A DNA stretch of 64,000 nt from Odontesthes bonariensis. Lineage: Eukaryota; Chordata; Actinopteri; Atheriniformes; Atherinopsidae. Of this stretch, positions 1-10,721 are shown piece after piece (position 1 is the stretch's first letter; every line of letters starts with the position of its first letter). Location: assembly GCF_027942865.1 (NCBI RefSeq), contig NC_134520.1, positions 35,751,688 to 35,815,687 of the forward strand, in the 5' to 3' direction. The translations under genes and the position numbers were made by a program. The notes beneath the pieces are model-generated. The model was not told the DNA's origin. It was given only the letters and a program-made list of their open reading frames with translations, and ran no database searches.

Positions 1-242
1 GACCGTTTTTTCGGATGTTTTTGTATTGCGTGACGCTGAAGTTTCGAAGGTTTTAAACACTCATTTGAGAGGGTCTCCAGACAGAGGACGCCATTTTTCT
101 GTACGGCTGTAAAGCCAAACTTAATGTATGCTGCCTCATACTTTCTGATTTTAGTCGGCCAGTTCTTTCAGTCTCTTCCAAGTCAAAAATCTGTCCATTT
201 TGGCTAAGCTAGCTACACGCTAGCTTGAGGAGCAGAGCAGCT

Positions 243-896
243 TCAGAACAGGCGCAAACCGCCAGGTCTACCATGTTTTGACTGGCAGCCAATCAGAGAG
301 ACAAGCATGGCAGATAACATTTCCATATGATATATTATTATAAATTGTATTTTACAATACTGATTAAAAAAAATGTGACTATTAGGAAAATAAGCAGCTG
401 AAAAACCGTCTGATTCTTTCTCAGGTTTAACAAGGAAACAAACAGAATGATTCAGCTTCTGTTCATATTTAAAGTGACTTCTTTCCTCTTCCAGGTGAAA
501 ACGCAGGACGCTTCCATGAGCTCTCCTTCTCTCCTGGTTGGAGTTTCGTGACGCCCCGACCTTCCTCCTCCTCCTCCTCCTCCTCCTCCTCTGCAGCCCT
601 GGGCCTGGCTCGCCACCAGCGCCCCCTGCAGGCGGTCTTCCTGTAGTGCAGCAGCTCCGTAGTTCTCCACTGAAAATGCTGCAAATGTTGGCTCTTACTG
701 ACCCGGGAATCCTTTCGGTTGAGTGAGTGTGTGTGGTGTCAGATTCAGCCGGTTGGTGGTGGTTTATGGATGTGAATGACTGTCGTTGCTGTCGGTATAA
801 TGTGTGCAGGTGCCAGCGTCTGAAGTGCTCCTTCTCGTTCAAATGAATTTGGTCCAATCTCTGCTCATAAGTAGCAAAAAAATCAAAGTTAAGCAA
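243..896 (-). other. Unassigned open frame with an arginine tract
   Basis: An open frame of 217 codons. Its first 60 residues (FATYEQRLDQIHLNEKEHF and what follows) have a balanced, protein-like composition. The middle is a run of about ten arginines that is simply the antisense of a (TCC)n microsatellite, and the end is low complexity. I recognise no domain. It may be an exon followed by intron read-through, or chance. No splice signals or neighbouring exons were found to back it. Confidence 0.15.
563..591. repeat. (TCC)n microsatellite
   Basis: About nine tandem TCC triplets, giving poly-leucine or poly-arginine in overlapping frames. Confidence 0.9.
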
Positions 897-899
897 ACG

Positions 900-1326
900 T
901 AAAACCAGATTTGAAGCAGTCGTTGCGTTTTCACTGGTCGCTCAGTTAAACTAAATCTGGTGTTGAGTGTTTAAGGCAGTTTTAGAACCAATCAGAAGCT
1001 GCAAATAAAAACCCGACGTCGGGAAAGCCGGAGGTTTAAAGTGCTTCCTGCCTCTGTTCAGGCTGGTGTTGGTAATCTGAGTCCAGAAAGTGTGTGTGGT
1101 TGGAGCAGTTTGTGGAAACAAAGCCATACGTCCTTCTTTATTATCCTGTTTGTACCAAGGTGGTCATGAAAAGGTCAAACTACTGATGACATCATTAGAA
1201 CACTGAGGTCATGCATCTGCTTTTACAGATTTGGGAGCTGTTGAATATAGAGTCTCCTTCTTTAAATATTACAGGAAACGAGTCTGACCTGCTGAAACAT
1301 GCAGCATCTTAGTGATAAAACAGAAA
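900..1326. other. No feature recognised
   Basis: Mixed-composition sequence. I see no coding frame, RNA gene or known repeat that I can support. Confidence 0.3.
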
Positions 1327-1980
1327 GGCTGTGTTCCAAACCGCATACTTCTCCTACTACTCCTACTAACTTTTTGAGTTAGTATGCGAGTTTGAGTAAG
1401 CAGAAGTTCCCGGATGCATCCTAGATTCTCCTAAATGTTGGGTATGCATCATGAGGTTACTACTCATACTCAAACTACCCAAGATGCAACGTAACGTGAC
1501 GTCGCCGATCGTCATTTCCTGTCAAAACGGCAGTTTCAAGCTAGCTACAACGAGGGTAGGTTCACTTCCTGTTTTCAAAACAAAAGCACCAATTGTATGG
1601 TAATGGCTTTCCCTATAATAAAAGGCAACGGGTATTTTATTTTGTGAAAATAACAGGAAGTGCGTTGCTCACTGCGGCTAGCTTTAGTAGCGCCGAATTC
1701 ATGGGAAGAAAATTGTAAACAGCCGGTATTTTGTCAGGTTTTCAACACGTTGGGGATCTAAACGACTACTTTCTCACCTGAAAATGTTTCAAATGTTGCT
1801 AAAGTTTACAGAGTTTAGAGCTTAAGGGAAATCAGCTTCAGGCCGGCTGATTTCGGCTCGGGCAGGAGCCAAATGCATTGTGGGTAAACGCTCTGCATAC
1901 TGTCTGATCGATGAGTATGTAGAATGCAGTATGTAGTATGCAGTATGGAAGTATGCAGTTTGTGGTTTTGAACACAGCCT
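1327..1980. mobile_element. Non-autonomous DNA transposon (MITE), about 650 bp
   Basis: The left end GGCTGTGTTCCAAACCGCAT and the right end, which reads ...TTTTGAACACAGCC, form terminal inverted repeats that continue into GCATACTT-type sequence. No transposase frame lies between them. The first 370 bp recurs inverted at 19258-19625. About 200 bp of the interior (1713-1918) recurs at 48700-48905 inside a different element. The target duplication is unclear, so I leave the superfamily open. Confidence 0.75.
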
Positions 1981-2057
1981 AAATGTTCCAGGTGACACAT
2001 CTGTCTGAGAATTTCATTTTCAGAAACCAGAAAAAAACGGACCACACTTTTCACTCT

Positions 2058-2079
2058 TTTTTTTTTTTTTTTTTTTTTA
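2058..2079. repeat. Poly-T run
   Basis: About 22 consecutive T residues. It could be the tail of a minus-strand retroposed piece, but no body is recognisable. Confidence 0.7.
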
Positions 2080-2649
2080 TCTTTTAGGACTTTTTAATGT
2101 TTCATTTTTAGCTAAAGTTGTAAATGTTTCAGTTTGAATCTTCCTCACGATGACAATCAGCGAGAAACAAAGTTCCCGATCTCTTCAGGATGGACGACGC
2201 TCACTGTGGAAACGAAGCACGCCGGCTCCTCGGATGCATTTCTCCGTGCGCTAGTTTAGTTTTGTGCATGAACTGAGGCTTTTCCTGAAATATGCAATTC
2301 TTTGGGTTTCTGTGCAATACGAGCCTCGTTGTTTCTGTTTGTTGATGCCACAGACGTAAGGTTTAGCCACATTTATTTAGACAACTTCTGGATGAACGAG
2401 TCCAGTTTCTGACAATCAGTACTGAGCAGGTGTAACGGCCCGCTCATCCGCTGCTTTACGTGGATCAGTTTTATTCACCACATGCAAAAAATAGGCAAAG
2501 TAGCAGCGTAAAATCAGCTGTTTTAGTGTTTATGAAGCAATAAGACGAACCAAAGTGGACAGCTTGTTTGTTGTCAGGTGGAAAATGATCGAGTTTGAAT
2601 CATTTTTGTGGAACTCCCACCAGATCAAACTGGTTTAGTGTTTTCTCGG

Positions 2650-2691
2650 TGTGTGTGTGTGTGCGTGTGTGTGTGTGCGTGTGTGTGTGTA
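2650..2691. repeat. (TG)n microsatellite
   Basis: A run of alternating T and G with a few TGCG interruptions. Confidence 0.9.
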
Positions 2692-2854
2692 GGAAGCACA
2701 GCTCATGGTGTACATATTAAAGATAGATGTGTTTTTATGCATGTTCTCTTTGTTAAGATGTTTTGGGGTAAAAAGAAAAGAACCTTTTCATTAAAAGGGA
2801 CAAAACAACATCTGCTTCGTTCCTCGTGTTTCTTTTCTCCACTTTACTCCAAAT

Positions 2855-3287
2855 CTTTAGTTCAATTTCAATTCAATTTATTTATTAACAGCACAGTGCA
2901 TATTAATAACATTAATAACATGCTAGAGTTAGCCAAAGGCTAGTTTTCATCTGTCGTCCTGGTGGCCAGTTGTAGAATGGCACCCTAAAAAAAAATAAAT
3001 AAATAAAATCATCAATTAAGAACGACATATTAAAACACTGTTAGTTCATAATACACCAAATGGAGACATTTTTATATTCAGGTTAAAAACATTTCTTTTC
3101 TCATGTATCTATGCATGAAATCTGCACGATATCTTTTAATTTAAATTATTTTATTTGTTTCTCTTTATATTATTTTATGTATTTTTAATGCTTCTTCCAC
3201 CCTGCTGCAATGCTTTTATTTTATATGAAGCACTTTGAATTGTTTTGTACATGAAATGTGCTACAAATAGATTTGATTTGATGTGGT
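2855..3287 (+). mobile_element. LINE 3'-tail fragments (L2-like)
   Basis: 3053-3287 matches the 3' end of the L2-like family seen complete at 51339-51832: an ACCAAATGGAGACATTTTTA segment, the phrase GCATGAAATCTGCACGATAT, and an AAGCACTTTGAATTG tail ending in TTTGATTTGATG. 2855-3025 looks like a different LINE tail in the opposite orientation. Both are heavily 5'-truncated and non-coding. Confidence 0.6.
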
Positions 3288-3439
3288 TTGATAACAGAGA
3301 GAGCAACAATGATGGTAGGAAATAGTAAGATACAAGTAGAAGTAGTTCTGAGGATCAGCTGTTTAAGCACACGCAGCAGCAGCAAAGCGTTTAATTAAAG
3401 CATCAAATCATCACTGAGGATCAAGCATTGATAAAACCG

Positions 3440-3840
3440 ATCATAATAAAACAGAAATAAAGATCATAATAAACAGAAATAAAGAACACAATAAAACAAA
3501 TAAAGAACGCAATAAAACAGAAATAAAGAACACAATAAAACAGAAATAAAGAACATAAAACAAATAAAGAACATAATACAAAACAAATAAAGAACGCTAT
3601 AAAACAGAAATAAAGAACACAATAAAACAGAAATAAAGAACATAATAAAGAACACAATAAAACAGAAATAAAGAACACAAAACAAATAAAGAACACAATA
3701 AAACAGAAATAAAGAACATAATAAAGAACACAATAAAACAGAAATAAAGAACACAAAACAAATAAAGAACACAATAAAACAGAAATAAAGAACATAAAAC
3801 AAATAAAGAACACAAAAGAAATAAAGAACATAATAAAACA
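3440..3840. repeat. A-rich minisatellite, AATAAAGAACA-type units
   Basis: About 400 bp of imperfect repeats built from AAACAGAAATAAAGAACACA and AACAAATAAAGAAC variants, with a longest unit of about 23 bp. The strand bias (no T-rich stop codons on the complement) creates long artefactual frames of Phe, Leu and Cys on the - strand; these are not genes. Confidence 0.85.
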
Positions 3841-4089
3841 AATGGAAGGCGATGAGAGAGGAAAGGAAAGGACAACGGAAGGGAGGAGACATTTATCTCA
3901 TGGAATAGAAGGACAAAAGGAAACATGTGACTACCCTGGAGAAGATAAAACTACAGAACATGTTCTGTTCCAGAAATATAACGAGAAAACAGAACCTCAA
4001 ACCGTTCAAATTGAGCTGGATCCCATCGATTTAAAGCTGTGAAGGTTCTCAGGCCTTCTTCCATCATCTCCTTTGTTTGAGAGGATGCG

Positions 4090-4220
4090 AGTTGTTGCGT
4101 GGTGGTGGAGGGTTCCTGGTTCCAATCCCGACTGGTTGGATGGATTCTGGTCCACATTCCATACCAGTTGGTGGCAGTAATGCGCCCATCTTTACCAAAT
4201 AACACCAAGAAGAAGAAGAG
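4090..4220 (+). mobile_element. SINE-like repeat ending in an AAG tail
   Basis: It has a GGTTCCAATCCCGACT stretch resembling a Pol III B box, then GTTGGTGGCAGTAATGCGCC, and ends in an AAGAAGAAGAAG tail. This is a layout I know as a dispersed fish repeat. It lies about 230 bp upstream of the first zinc-finger gene's start. Confidence 0.45.
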
Positions 4221-4446
4221 TTTGGGCATTAATCTGCTGCCGGCTGTGCGGCGTGAGCTGAATTTTTCTCTACTCATACAAGCTGCAACAAAACAAGCTT
4301 TTCTGGAGTTGAAGGGGGAACAAAAGTGAATTCCCTGTTTCTGTCCGGAACTCTATTCGGGGAACTCAGCTGAAAGCGTTAGCAGAGTTAGCAGAGTTAG
4401 CTTCGCTGTGTTGTCTGAGCTGAATCTGTGAGTGTGAGCAGCAACA

Positions 4447-4618
4447 ATGTCTTCAGCTCAGCATCTGAGAGAGTTTATCAGCCAGCGGCTCACTGCTGCT
4501 GCTGAGGAAATATTCTCAGAGTTTGAGAAAACCATCGGCCGGTACGAGGAGGAGATCGACCGGCAGCGCAGGCTGCTGGATGTCACCTGGAAACCCGGAA
4601 TAAAGCTCCACACGGCAG
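4447..4618 (+). CDS. Zinc-finger gene A, leader exon (coding exon 1)
   Basis: The ATG follows GCAGCAACA. The exon encodes 57 residues, beginning MSSAQHLREF and ending GIKLHTA, and stops at a CACGGCAG|GTGAGG donor in phase 1. The central part (about residues 12-48) is rich in Glu, Arg and Leu and is probably a helix or coiled coil. Four near-identical exons occur on the other strand at 37882, 44182, 53124 and 57384, all exactly 172 bp. This repetition at fixed length supports the start and the donor. The leader probably mediates dimerisation or cofactor contact; that is inference. The upstream 60 bp is also shared between copies, so it is likely the 5' UTR and core promoter. Confidence 0.88.
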
Positions 4619-4817
4619 GTGAGGAACACTGAGATGGGTGTAACATCTGATCTGAGGTCTGAGGATTCAGAGCCTCTGTGCACGCGCACTGAATGCAAAC
4701 ACGATCACGCACGGAGGAAATACTGTTTTGCCTAAAGGCTCTGGCATGGTTGCCGCGTCTGCTAGCGCGAGCGGTGTTGATGACGTCACGATTTCGTGCC
4801 CGCCATGTATAGCAGTA

Positions 4818-4994
4818 GAAGTAAAACAGACACAGCGATGGAGGAGCCTACCCATTATCCGTGGGAGAAGTTTATTGATTTCTATTTTAGTATTGGCCTA
4901 ACATATAAAGACATCAAATCCGTTCTTGCACGTAGACATGGCTTTGACATAAGTGAGAGACTTATCTGAAATCGCTGTGTCTGTTTTACTTCCG
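4818..4994 (+). mobile_element. Short inverted-repeat element with a helix-turn-helix coding scrap
   Basis: AGTAAAACAGACACAGCGAT near the left edge and its reverse complement at 4969-4991 flank about 130 bp. The interior, from ATG at 4839, reads MEEPTHYPWEKFIDFYF and then SIGLTYKDIKSVLARRHGF before a stop. That resembles the N-terminal helix-turn-helix of fish IS3EU-type transposases. It sits in intron 1 of zinc-finger gene A. It may be a deletion derivative of such a transposon. Confidence 0.45.
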
Positions 4995-5747
4995 GTTCAC
5001 TGACGTGGGAAAAATACTTTTTGCGAGATCTCGCAACAAAAAAAAAAAAAAAAAAATCCCTCCATATCCCTTTAGGGACTCTGTAGATTCTGATTCTGAT
5101 TTATTTATTTGTTTTAAGTGCTGAAGTGAATCCCTTGTGCCCTGACATTTGCTGTTGAAATGCATCCAAGGAAAACTCAATAAAATTAATTTTGGAAAAA
5201 GATTTAAAGCCCCTGAAGACCCAGAATCCTCCTCTTACCAAAGTAACTGGATAAATGAACGGAACCATAAGTGTTTGTCTTTGTTGAGAATCCAACTGGC
5301 GATCTGTCCAAGGTGTACCCCACCTTTCATCCAATGACAGCTGGGATAGGCTCTGAACTGGAATAAGCAGGTATAAACAATGGCTCTATCAATTCATCCA
5401 TCCATCCATTTTTCGACCGCCACCTCTACATCACCTGCTTCATGAAGAAGTAATTACACAAAAGGCCACACGTCTGTTGTCCAATTACATTTGAGCTTCT
5501 GAAAAAGAACATTTTACAACTGAAGAACTGAAATTCCCTCCTCCGTCCACCAGTTTTGATATGAAATCCTCAGTCTGAACTTAAAGGCCATATTAACATA
5601 AAACTTTAACCCGAGTCAGCAGGTTTTGGTAAACACCTGAAGATGAAAATAAGTCAGTCCAAACATTTATCGACTGTATTGCATTTTCTCTCGTATGTTT
5701 ACATAAAATCAAATCAGCCTTTTTCTTGTGTTCTTCATGCGATCCAG

Positions 5748-6772
5748 ACCTCCCACAGCAAGACGACTGTAATAATGAAGAGGTTCCCACCGATCAACTC
5801 GGTAACCAGGACGGGAACTCCGGTCTGGACCAGGGGGAACCAAAAGCTCCACAGTTTCAGGAGCAACAGGAGGAACAGTGCGCCAATCAGGAGGAAGAGC
5901 AGCAGCTTTTGAAGGAGGAGCCTAATGGCATCATGGTTTCTCCAACTTGTGAGGAAACTGACCACAGTGAAACGGAACCAAACAGGAACCGGCTTTGCTT
6001 TCAGAACTATTCTGTAGCTGAGAAGCAAAATCAGGAGGGAGTCGAGCACCAAGTCTTAGGATTATCTAGAAATGCAAACCTGAAGCCAAAGAAGAGACAT
6101 CACAGAAAGAATGTAGATGACTCCTCCAGTTCAGAGAGTCAGTGTGAGATGAACATGAGCAAAGAGTCTCTAAAATGTGATGTTTGCTGCAAAGTTTTTA
6201 GGTACAGATATGAATTTACGAGACATTACAGAATCCACACAGGGGAGAAGCCGTATTCTTGCAAAACATGTGGAAAAAGTTTTTCTCAGTGTAGCAGTTT
6301 GAATGTCCACATGAGAACTCACACAGGTGAGTCTTTCCACTGTAACACATGTGGAAAAAGCTTTAAGGTCATATCACAGCTGAAAATGCACAAGAAAACT
6401 CACACGGGTGAGAAAACGTATTTTTGCAAAATATGCAGGAAAAGTTTCACTCGGTGCGATGATTTCGATGAGCATGTGAGAACGCACACAGATGAGAGGC
6501 CGCATCGCTGTGAAACATGTGGGAAAAGTTTCAGCTATAGAAATTCTTTCAAAGACCACATGAGAACTCACACTGGTGAGAGGCCGTATCCCTGCAAAAT
6601 ATGCGGGAAAAGTTTCACTCAGAGCAGCCATTTGATCGTTCACATTAGAATTCACACCGGTGAGAAGCCGTATCCCTGTAAAATATGTGGGAAGAGTTTC
6701 AGATGTAAAAGTCATTTGACTTCGCACATGAGAACTCACAGAGTCTGTAGTACTCAAACATGTATAGATTAA
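5748..6772 (+). CDS. Zinc-finger gene A, exon 2: acidic linker plus seven C2H2 fingers
   Basis: The acceptor ...GATCCAG|ACC joins in phase to the leader exon (G+AC gives Asp), so the junction reads [16 protein letters not shown]. The joined protein is about 398 residues. The first 140 residues of this exon are acidic and Gln/Glu-rich and probably disordered. Seven C2H2 fingers follow with TGEKP-type linkers (CDVC, CKTC, CNTC, CKIC, CETC, CKIC, CKIC), and the protein ends just past the last HxxxH. Known for the family: nuclear sequence-specific DNA binding, one zinc per finger. Fingers 3-4 use the variants THTGEKTY and THTDERPH. An AATAAA lies 27 bp after the stop. It is the only member of the family here on the + strand. 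The DNA target is unknown. Confidence 0.88.
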
Positions 6773-6798
6773 GTTCACTGGAAAACAGAGTTTATGGG

Positions 6799-6804
6799 AA
6801 TAAA
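6799..6804 (+). terminator. Polyadenylation signal, gene A
   Basis: AATAAA, 27 bp after the stop codon. It is the first canonical signal downstream. A longer 3' UTR using later sites is possible. Confidence 0.5.
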
Positions 6805-7399
6805 GGGTGCATGAATTCATACAAGAGGAGGTTTCAGAGTTGATAAACCTCCGTCATGTGAGTTCATTTCATGTCCCACTCTGGAAACAGTGACTGGTCC
6901 CTGAGTGGTCTGAACAAGCACTGCTATGATGGCGTCATCTCTAAAATTTAAATTTAGAAAAAGGCATTAGTTTGGATGCAGACTTAATCTATGGTCCGCT
7001 AATATGAAGCTAATTTAATTTATTTGAAAATTGTTTTCCAGGAACTGAAAACATCTAAAAAAAACCTCTAAAAAAAAAATCACTTTTTTAGAATACTTAA
7101 GAAAACTAATGTAAAGTGTAAATATACAAACATTTATATATCCAGCAGCTATGTGAACATACAGCAGCGTTTTACTAGAGCATCCAGCCACTGTCTCTGT
7201 CTTCTTAGTTTTTCCTGCTATTTAGTTCTTTGTTTTCATTTACCACGACTGCCTTATGTCAGACATTTTTTACATGTGATGTGCTGTTTATAAAAGCAAC
7301 GGAGATCTGCTACAGCAGCATAGAAGAAGATCTTCCATGAGAACTGGGAAGTAGAAACTGAGAAGGTACAGACCTGCTTCAGGAGTCATAACGGTCCTG

Positions 7400-7925
7400 T
7401 TCTGCTCATCTACCTCATCTGCACCTTAAAAACTTTGATCTTAGTCACAGTATTGCTATTAATACTAATTAATTAATTGTTATTGCACTGAACTGCCTTG
7501 CACTACAGTTATATCTAATTCTTAACCTGCCTACTCTGATATTACAATATTGCACAATCCTCACCCTCTTCAATTGTACTGTTGCATTTTGCTTGTACCT
7601 GTTGAGGTGTTGATGACCACTGTGCACTGACAGGAACAACAACAAGGCGGACATTCCCAGCCGCACACCCCCTGGACAATTGCATTCCCATCCATAGTAT
7701 CTATTTATTGCAAATGTACATACTGTATTTATTGTTCTCATACACAGCCCTATTTACCACCCGTAATCAAATTCCATTCTTACTGTTCTGTATTTCTAAT
7801 TTTTTATTCTTTTATGTTATTGTTGAGTGTTGTACTTTGCGAGTGAAGTTTTACTGGAGTCAAATTCCTTGTTTGTTTCGTCAAACCTGGCCAATAAAGC
7901 TGATTCTGAATTCTGATTCTGACAT
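7400..7925 (+). mobile_element. LINE 3' end (RTE/Rex3-like) with ATTCTG tail
   Basis: Non-coding sequence rich in TATTGCAC phrases, closing with GGCCAATAAAGCTGATTCTG and a short ATTCTG repeat. That is the way fish Rex3/RTE-type LINE tails end. There is no reverse-transcriptase frame, so the copy is strongly 5'-truncated. Confidence 0.6.
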
Positions 7926-8046
7926 AAAAGACGCGATGAAAGAAATGAGACCGTCACAGAAACAATGAATGAATAAAGTGTACAGCTGATAATGCTGTAC
8001 ACAGTAATGAAGCCCAGATGTTACACAGTGATGCAGTGAAGCCTTT

Positions 8047-8052
8047 TTTTAT
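8047..8052 (-). terminator. Polyadenylation signal, TenA-like gene
   Basis: AATAAA on the minus strand about 125 bp after the TenA-like stop codon, followed by more A residues. Confidence 0.55.
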
Positions 8053-8174
8053 TCATCAACAATGGAAAAACAAAGCAAGTTGATTCATAATTTATCAGGT
8101 AATCACAATATCTTATAATTTATGTCCCTTAATCATGATAAAACAGGATATTCTTATAAACATTAAGGCTGTGT

Positions 8175-8507
8175 TCACTCTAGGAGTGAGGCTGCAAAGA
8201 AATCGCGCTCGTTCTGCATTTGCTGGCGGAAGATTTCGTTGGCCCGTTTGATCTGCTCGGGGGTCTTCAGATAATTATTGAGCAGCTTCCTGTAATGCTT
8301 CTCAGGGTTCCCATGCATGTTGTTCTTCTTCCAGATGAAGTATGCGTTGCAGTATGTCTCCTTGAGCTGATTGGCGAGCCACAGCCAGAGCCTCGAGCAG
8401 GGAAGGAGGGCCACGGCGAAGTAAATGGACTCCTCCTTGTCCATGACTGCTTGGTAGTCGGAGAGGTACTTCTTCATGGCAGGGATCGGTTTGATGTCCG
8501 TCACGCC
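8175..8507 (-). CDS. Secreted TenA/THI-4-like protein, coding exon 4 (C-terminal half)
   Basis: Acceptor CTCTGCAG|GGC at 8508/8507, phase 0, then 110 codons to TGA. The text GVTDIKPIPAMKKYLSDY followed by VALLPCSRLWLWLANQLKE lines up with the bacterial TenA block that reads KPSPTAYSYT...ALLPCYWLYYEVGEKL. The Cys (about residue 163) is at the position of the TenA active-site Cys. The end, YRKLLNNYL...NERDFFAASLLE, fits the last helices of this heme-oxygenase-like fold. TenA enzymes hydrolyse thiamin or aminopyrimidine breakdown products. I recall fish TenA-like genes being linked to thiaminase activity, but the activity of this copy is inference. The joined protein has 236 residues, the usual TenA size. 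Confidence 0.8.
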   Translation of the reverse strand, partial: GVTDIKPIPAMKKYLSDYQAVMDKEESIYFAVALLPCSRLWLWLANQLKETYCNAYFIWKKNNMHGNPEKHYRKLLNNYLKTPEQIKRANEIFRQQMQNERDFFAASLLE

Positions 8508-8589
8508 CTGCAGAGACGAGAGGATGAGAGTCACAAATGCTGTCAGTCATTCTATGTCTTTTCCTTTTGTAAACCATGGCTGTTCAGTA

Positions 8590-9164
8590 CACTGAAAAAA
8601 ACAACTCATAAGATTTACTTAAAAAACCCTTTGTAAGTATTTGCACTCAAATGATTTAAGTAATATTAAAAACTGCAATATCAGGTCAATTTTACTTACC
8701 ATAAAACATAACAGTTTTGAAGATATTAAGTATTATATTGATATATAAGTAACATTTACTTAATTACATCTAAGTTTTAAGTTGTATTTATTTAAACAAA
8801 TTAAGTAAAGTGTTTTTGTTTCTCATAGGCAGGAACATCATTTTACTCAACATTTTAAGTAAATGTTATATATCTGTAGTATTTGCTGTTATGAAGTAAC
8901 TTAGTAGATTTTAACGATACACTTTCAGAGTAAAGTTTATGTAGTATTTCTAGGTTTATGTACATACAACTATTAAACATTTAAATTGTATGAGGAAACC
9001 TAAGTAAAACTTACTCTTCCCCCATAATTCATGTATTACGTTAATAAAATGTTTAATTTTACTTAAGAAGCTCTAGTTCTTACTGAATCTTAAAAATACA
9101 AAGTAGAAATTATGACAGTTACTCTAATAGAGTTTACTTCACCAAAAAGTCACTTTTTTCAGTG
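8590..9164. mobile_element. MITE with CACTGAAAAAA termini, TA target
   Basis: The ends CACTGAAAAAA and TTTTTTCAGTG are inverted repeats, each bordered by TA, so a Tc1/mariner-type target is likely. The 575-bp interior is AT-rich with AAGTAA phrases and has no frame. It sits within the last intron of the TenA-like gene and accounts for most of that intron. A left-end fragment of the same family is at 19081-19255. Confidence 0.8.
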
Positions 9165-9221
9165 TAGGAAACAGCCTTTCTTCACATTTACAACACTTAA
9201 AACTGTGTGACGGTTTCTTAC

Positions 9222-9502
9222 ATTGAGGTTGAACTGCTTCAGCATCATTTCAGCAAATTTCTTGTAGCTTTCAAATCTAGACTTCATGAACTTTTTGATG
9301 TCCTCCTCCTTGACTTTCTCTGACATCTGCCTCAACATTTCTGTGACCTGCAGCAGATAGTTGATGTCCTGGATCATGAAGTTGACGTACTCGTCCGCCT
9401 GCAGGTCACCGGACTGCATGTGCTCCAGAAACGGCAGCGCCAGCGTCTGCTGGGCCACGTCCAGGCTGCTGGTCCACAGAGATTCATAGACGTCCAAGTT
9501 CT
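9222..9502 (-). CDS. Secreted TenA/THI-4-like protein, coding exon 3 (N-terminal catalytic half)
   Basis: Acceptor CTCCACAG|AG at 9503/9502 and donor AAT|GTAAGA at 9222/9221. The exon encodes residues 33-126. The stretch LALPFLEHMQSGDLQADEY then VNFMIQDINYLLQV matches TenA HPFVQGIGDGTLPIDRF then KYYVLQDSYYL, including the QD pair (here residues 77-78) whose Asp binds the pyrimidine in characterised TenA proteins. The rest is Lys/Glu/Met-rich helix. The phases (1 in, 0 out) fit the flanking exons exactly, giving one continuous reading through four exons with no lesion. Confidence 0.8.
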
Positions 9503-9789
9503 CTGTGGAGAAAGACACCAAACAAGCTAAAAAAAAAAGCTAAAGGCACACAAAGGCTGTGTTCGAAAGAATACCAAAAAATATTCTGGTTCATGATGAG
9601 TAACTGTCGGTTTGGGACGTCTGTGCCTTTCAGGAAACCCACAGATTCATACAAATCTCTTTTTAAACAGCTGAAGATTCATGCAAAAACCCTCCTTTTG
9701 TTCTGTTTCACACTGAATCGAGGTTCAGCTCTGATTTCCATGCATCACAGACGCTGACGTGCACATCATCACGGTCACGTCGGACTCAC

Positions 9790-9876
9790 CTTCCGGGGGA
9801 TATTGTGAGGGGAGGCCGGAGCAAGCAGACAGAAGACCCACGGCCAGCCAGCAGGTCTCAAACCACAGCCTTTTTC
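9790..9876 (-). CDS. Secreted TenA/THI-4-like protein, exon 2 (signal peptide)
   Basis: Acceptor TTCACAG|GA and donor GGAAG|GTGAGT bound 87 bp. With exon 1 it reads MESGKRLWFETCWLAVGLLS and then ACSGLPSQYPPE: a short charged start, a hydrophobic core of about 12 residues, and small residues (ACSG) before a likely signal-peptidase site. Bacterial TenA proteins are cytosolic, so a secreted form is a notable departure. The matching exon on the other strand at 18560-18649 shares the FExCWxAVxLLSxCSG pattern, which supports the reading. Confidence 0.75.
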
Positions 9877-10224
9877 CTGTGAATTTGATAAACAAACAGG
9901 GTTAATCACGTAAAACAGAATTATTTTCAGAAGACGACACAAAGAAATGTATAATTTATCTAAATAACAAAGATACATGACTTCCATCATACCCTTCTGG
10001 TCATTTCTGATCAAAGTTATAAAGAGTTTCTCTTGTTTATTAAGGCGAGACACGGCAGGCAAAAACAGTGATTTCTCATGCAGTGGTCAATTTTTAGACT
10101 TTGGGCCAGTCTACTCCTTCAATATGTGTTATTTCAAAACATAAATTAAAATGTTTATTTCATCACATTTTGTTTAATCGCGGCAGTGCGTTTCGCCCAA
10201 ATTTACCAAAATGAATTCCCCTAT

Positions 10225-10475
10225 TTAAAGGCGGGGTAGCGGATCTTTTTCTGGAACATTTTTTTACATATTGCTAGAAATACTCTTCACACCCCCATTG
10301 CAACCAATTGATTAAAAGTTTTGACACAAAAATGAAAAGTTTTAGTGGCCTCTAGAACGTACAATCTAGGAAAAACAGTATCCAATCATACTGAACGGAC
10401 CGTTAACAATGATTGGATTCTGATGCGTCTATCAAACTGCAACCTGCTCCTCCCTCCCCCTCCTGGCCTGATTTA
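10225..10475. mobile_element. TTAA-flanked MITE, one half
   Basis: TTAA followed by AGGCGGGGTAGCGGATCTTT and about 240 bp that matches, inverted, the right half of the MITE at 36562-37106. It shares the phrases GGCCTCTAGAACGTACAATC and CTGAACGGACCGTTAAC. The other half is missing. It lies in intron 1 of the TenA-like gene. Confidence 0.7.
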
Positions 10476-10721
10476 TGTGACATTATAATAAAAAAAATAT
10501 GGCGAAAATCGATGTTTTTTAGGCTATGGACAGTATATTTTGATTTCCTAGAAAATAAAAGCAGATATTCTGAAATCCCTCTGTAATTTTTTTTTCATTT
10601 TGTGTGTAAACAAAATGTTGCAGCTAATCTCCACCATGAAATAGCATAGAAGTGCATCTAACCCTTAAAATGTGAAACATTTAGTAAATCTAATATAAAA
10701 CAGAGTGAAATAATAAGTCAC

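Noticed and set aside
1-1000. End of a host gene
   Set aside because: The 217-codon minus-strand frame looks partly protein-like, but I could not match a domain or find splice partners, so it is listed only as an unassigned frame.
3421-3926. Cys/Phe/Leu-rich frames of 109-142 codons on the - strand, looking like a membrane protein
   Set aside because: Antisense translation of the A-rich minisatellite. Three overlapping frames show the same composition.
4447-4618. Leader exon as a KRAB, SCAN or FiNZ domain
   Set aside because: The sequence MSSAQHLREFISQRLTAAAE does not resemble those domains as I know them. It is better treated as a separate percomorph leader.
8589-9166. An additional exon within the last intron of the TenA-like gene
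   Set aside because: The interval is a MITE with TA-flanked inverted repeats, a second copy of which exists at 19.1 kb. The flanking exons already join in phase without it.
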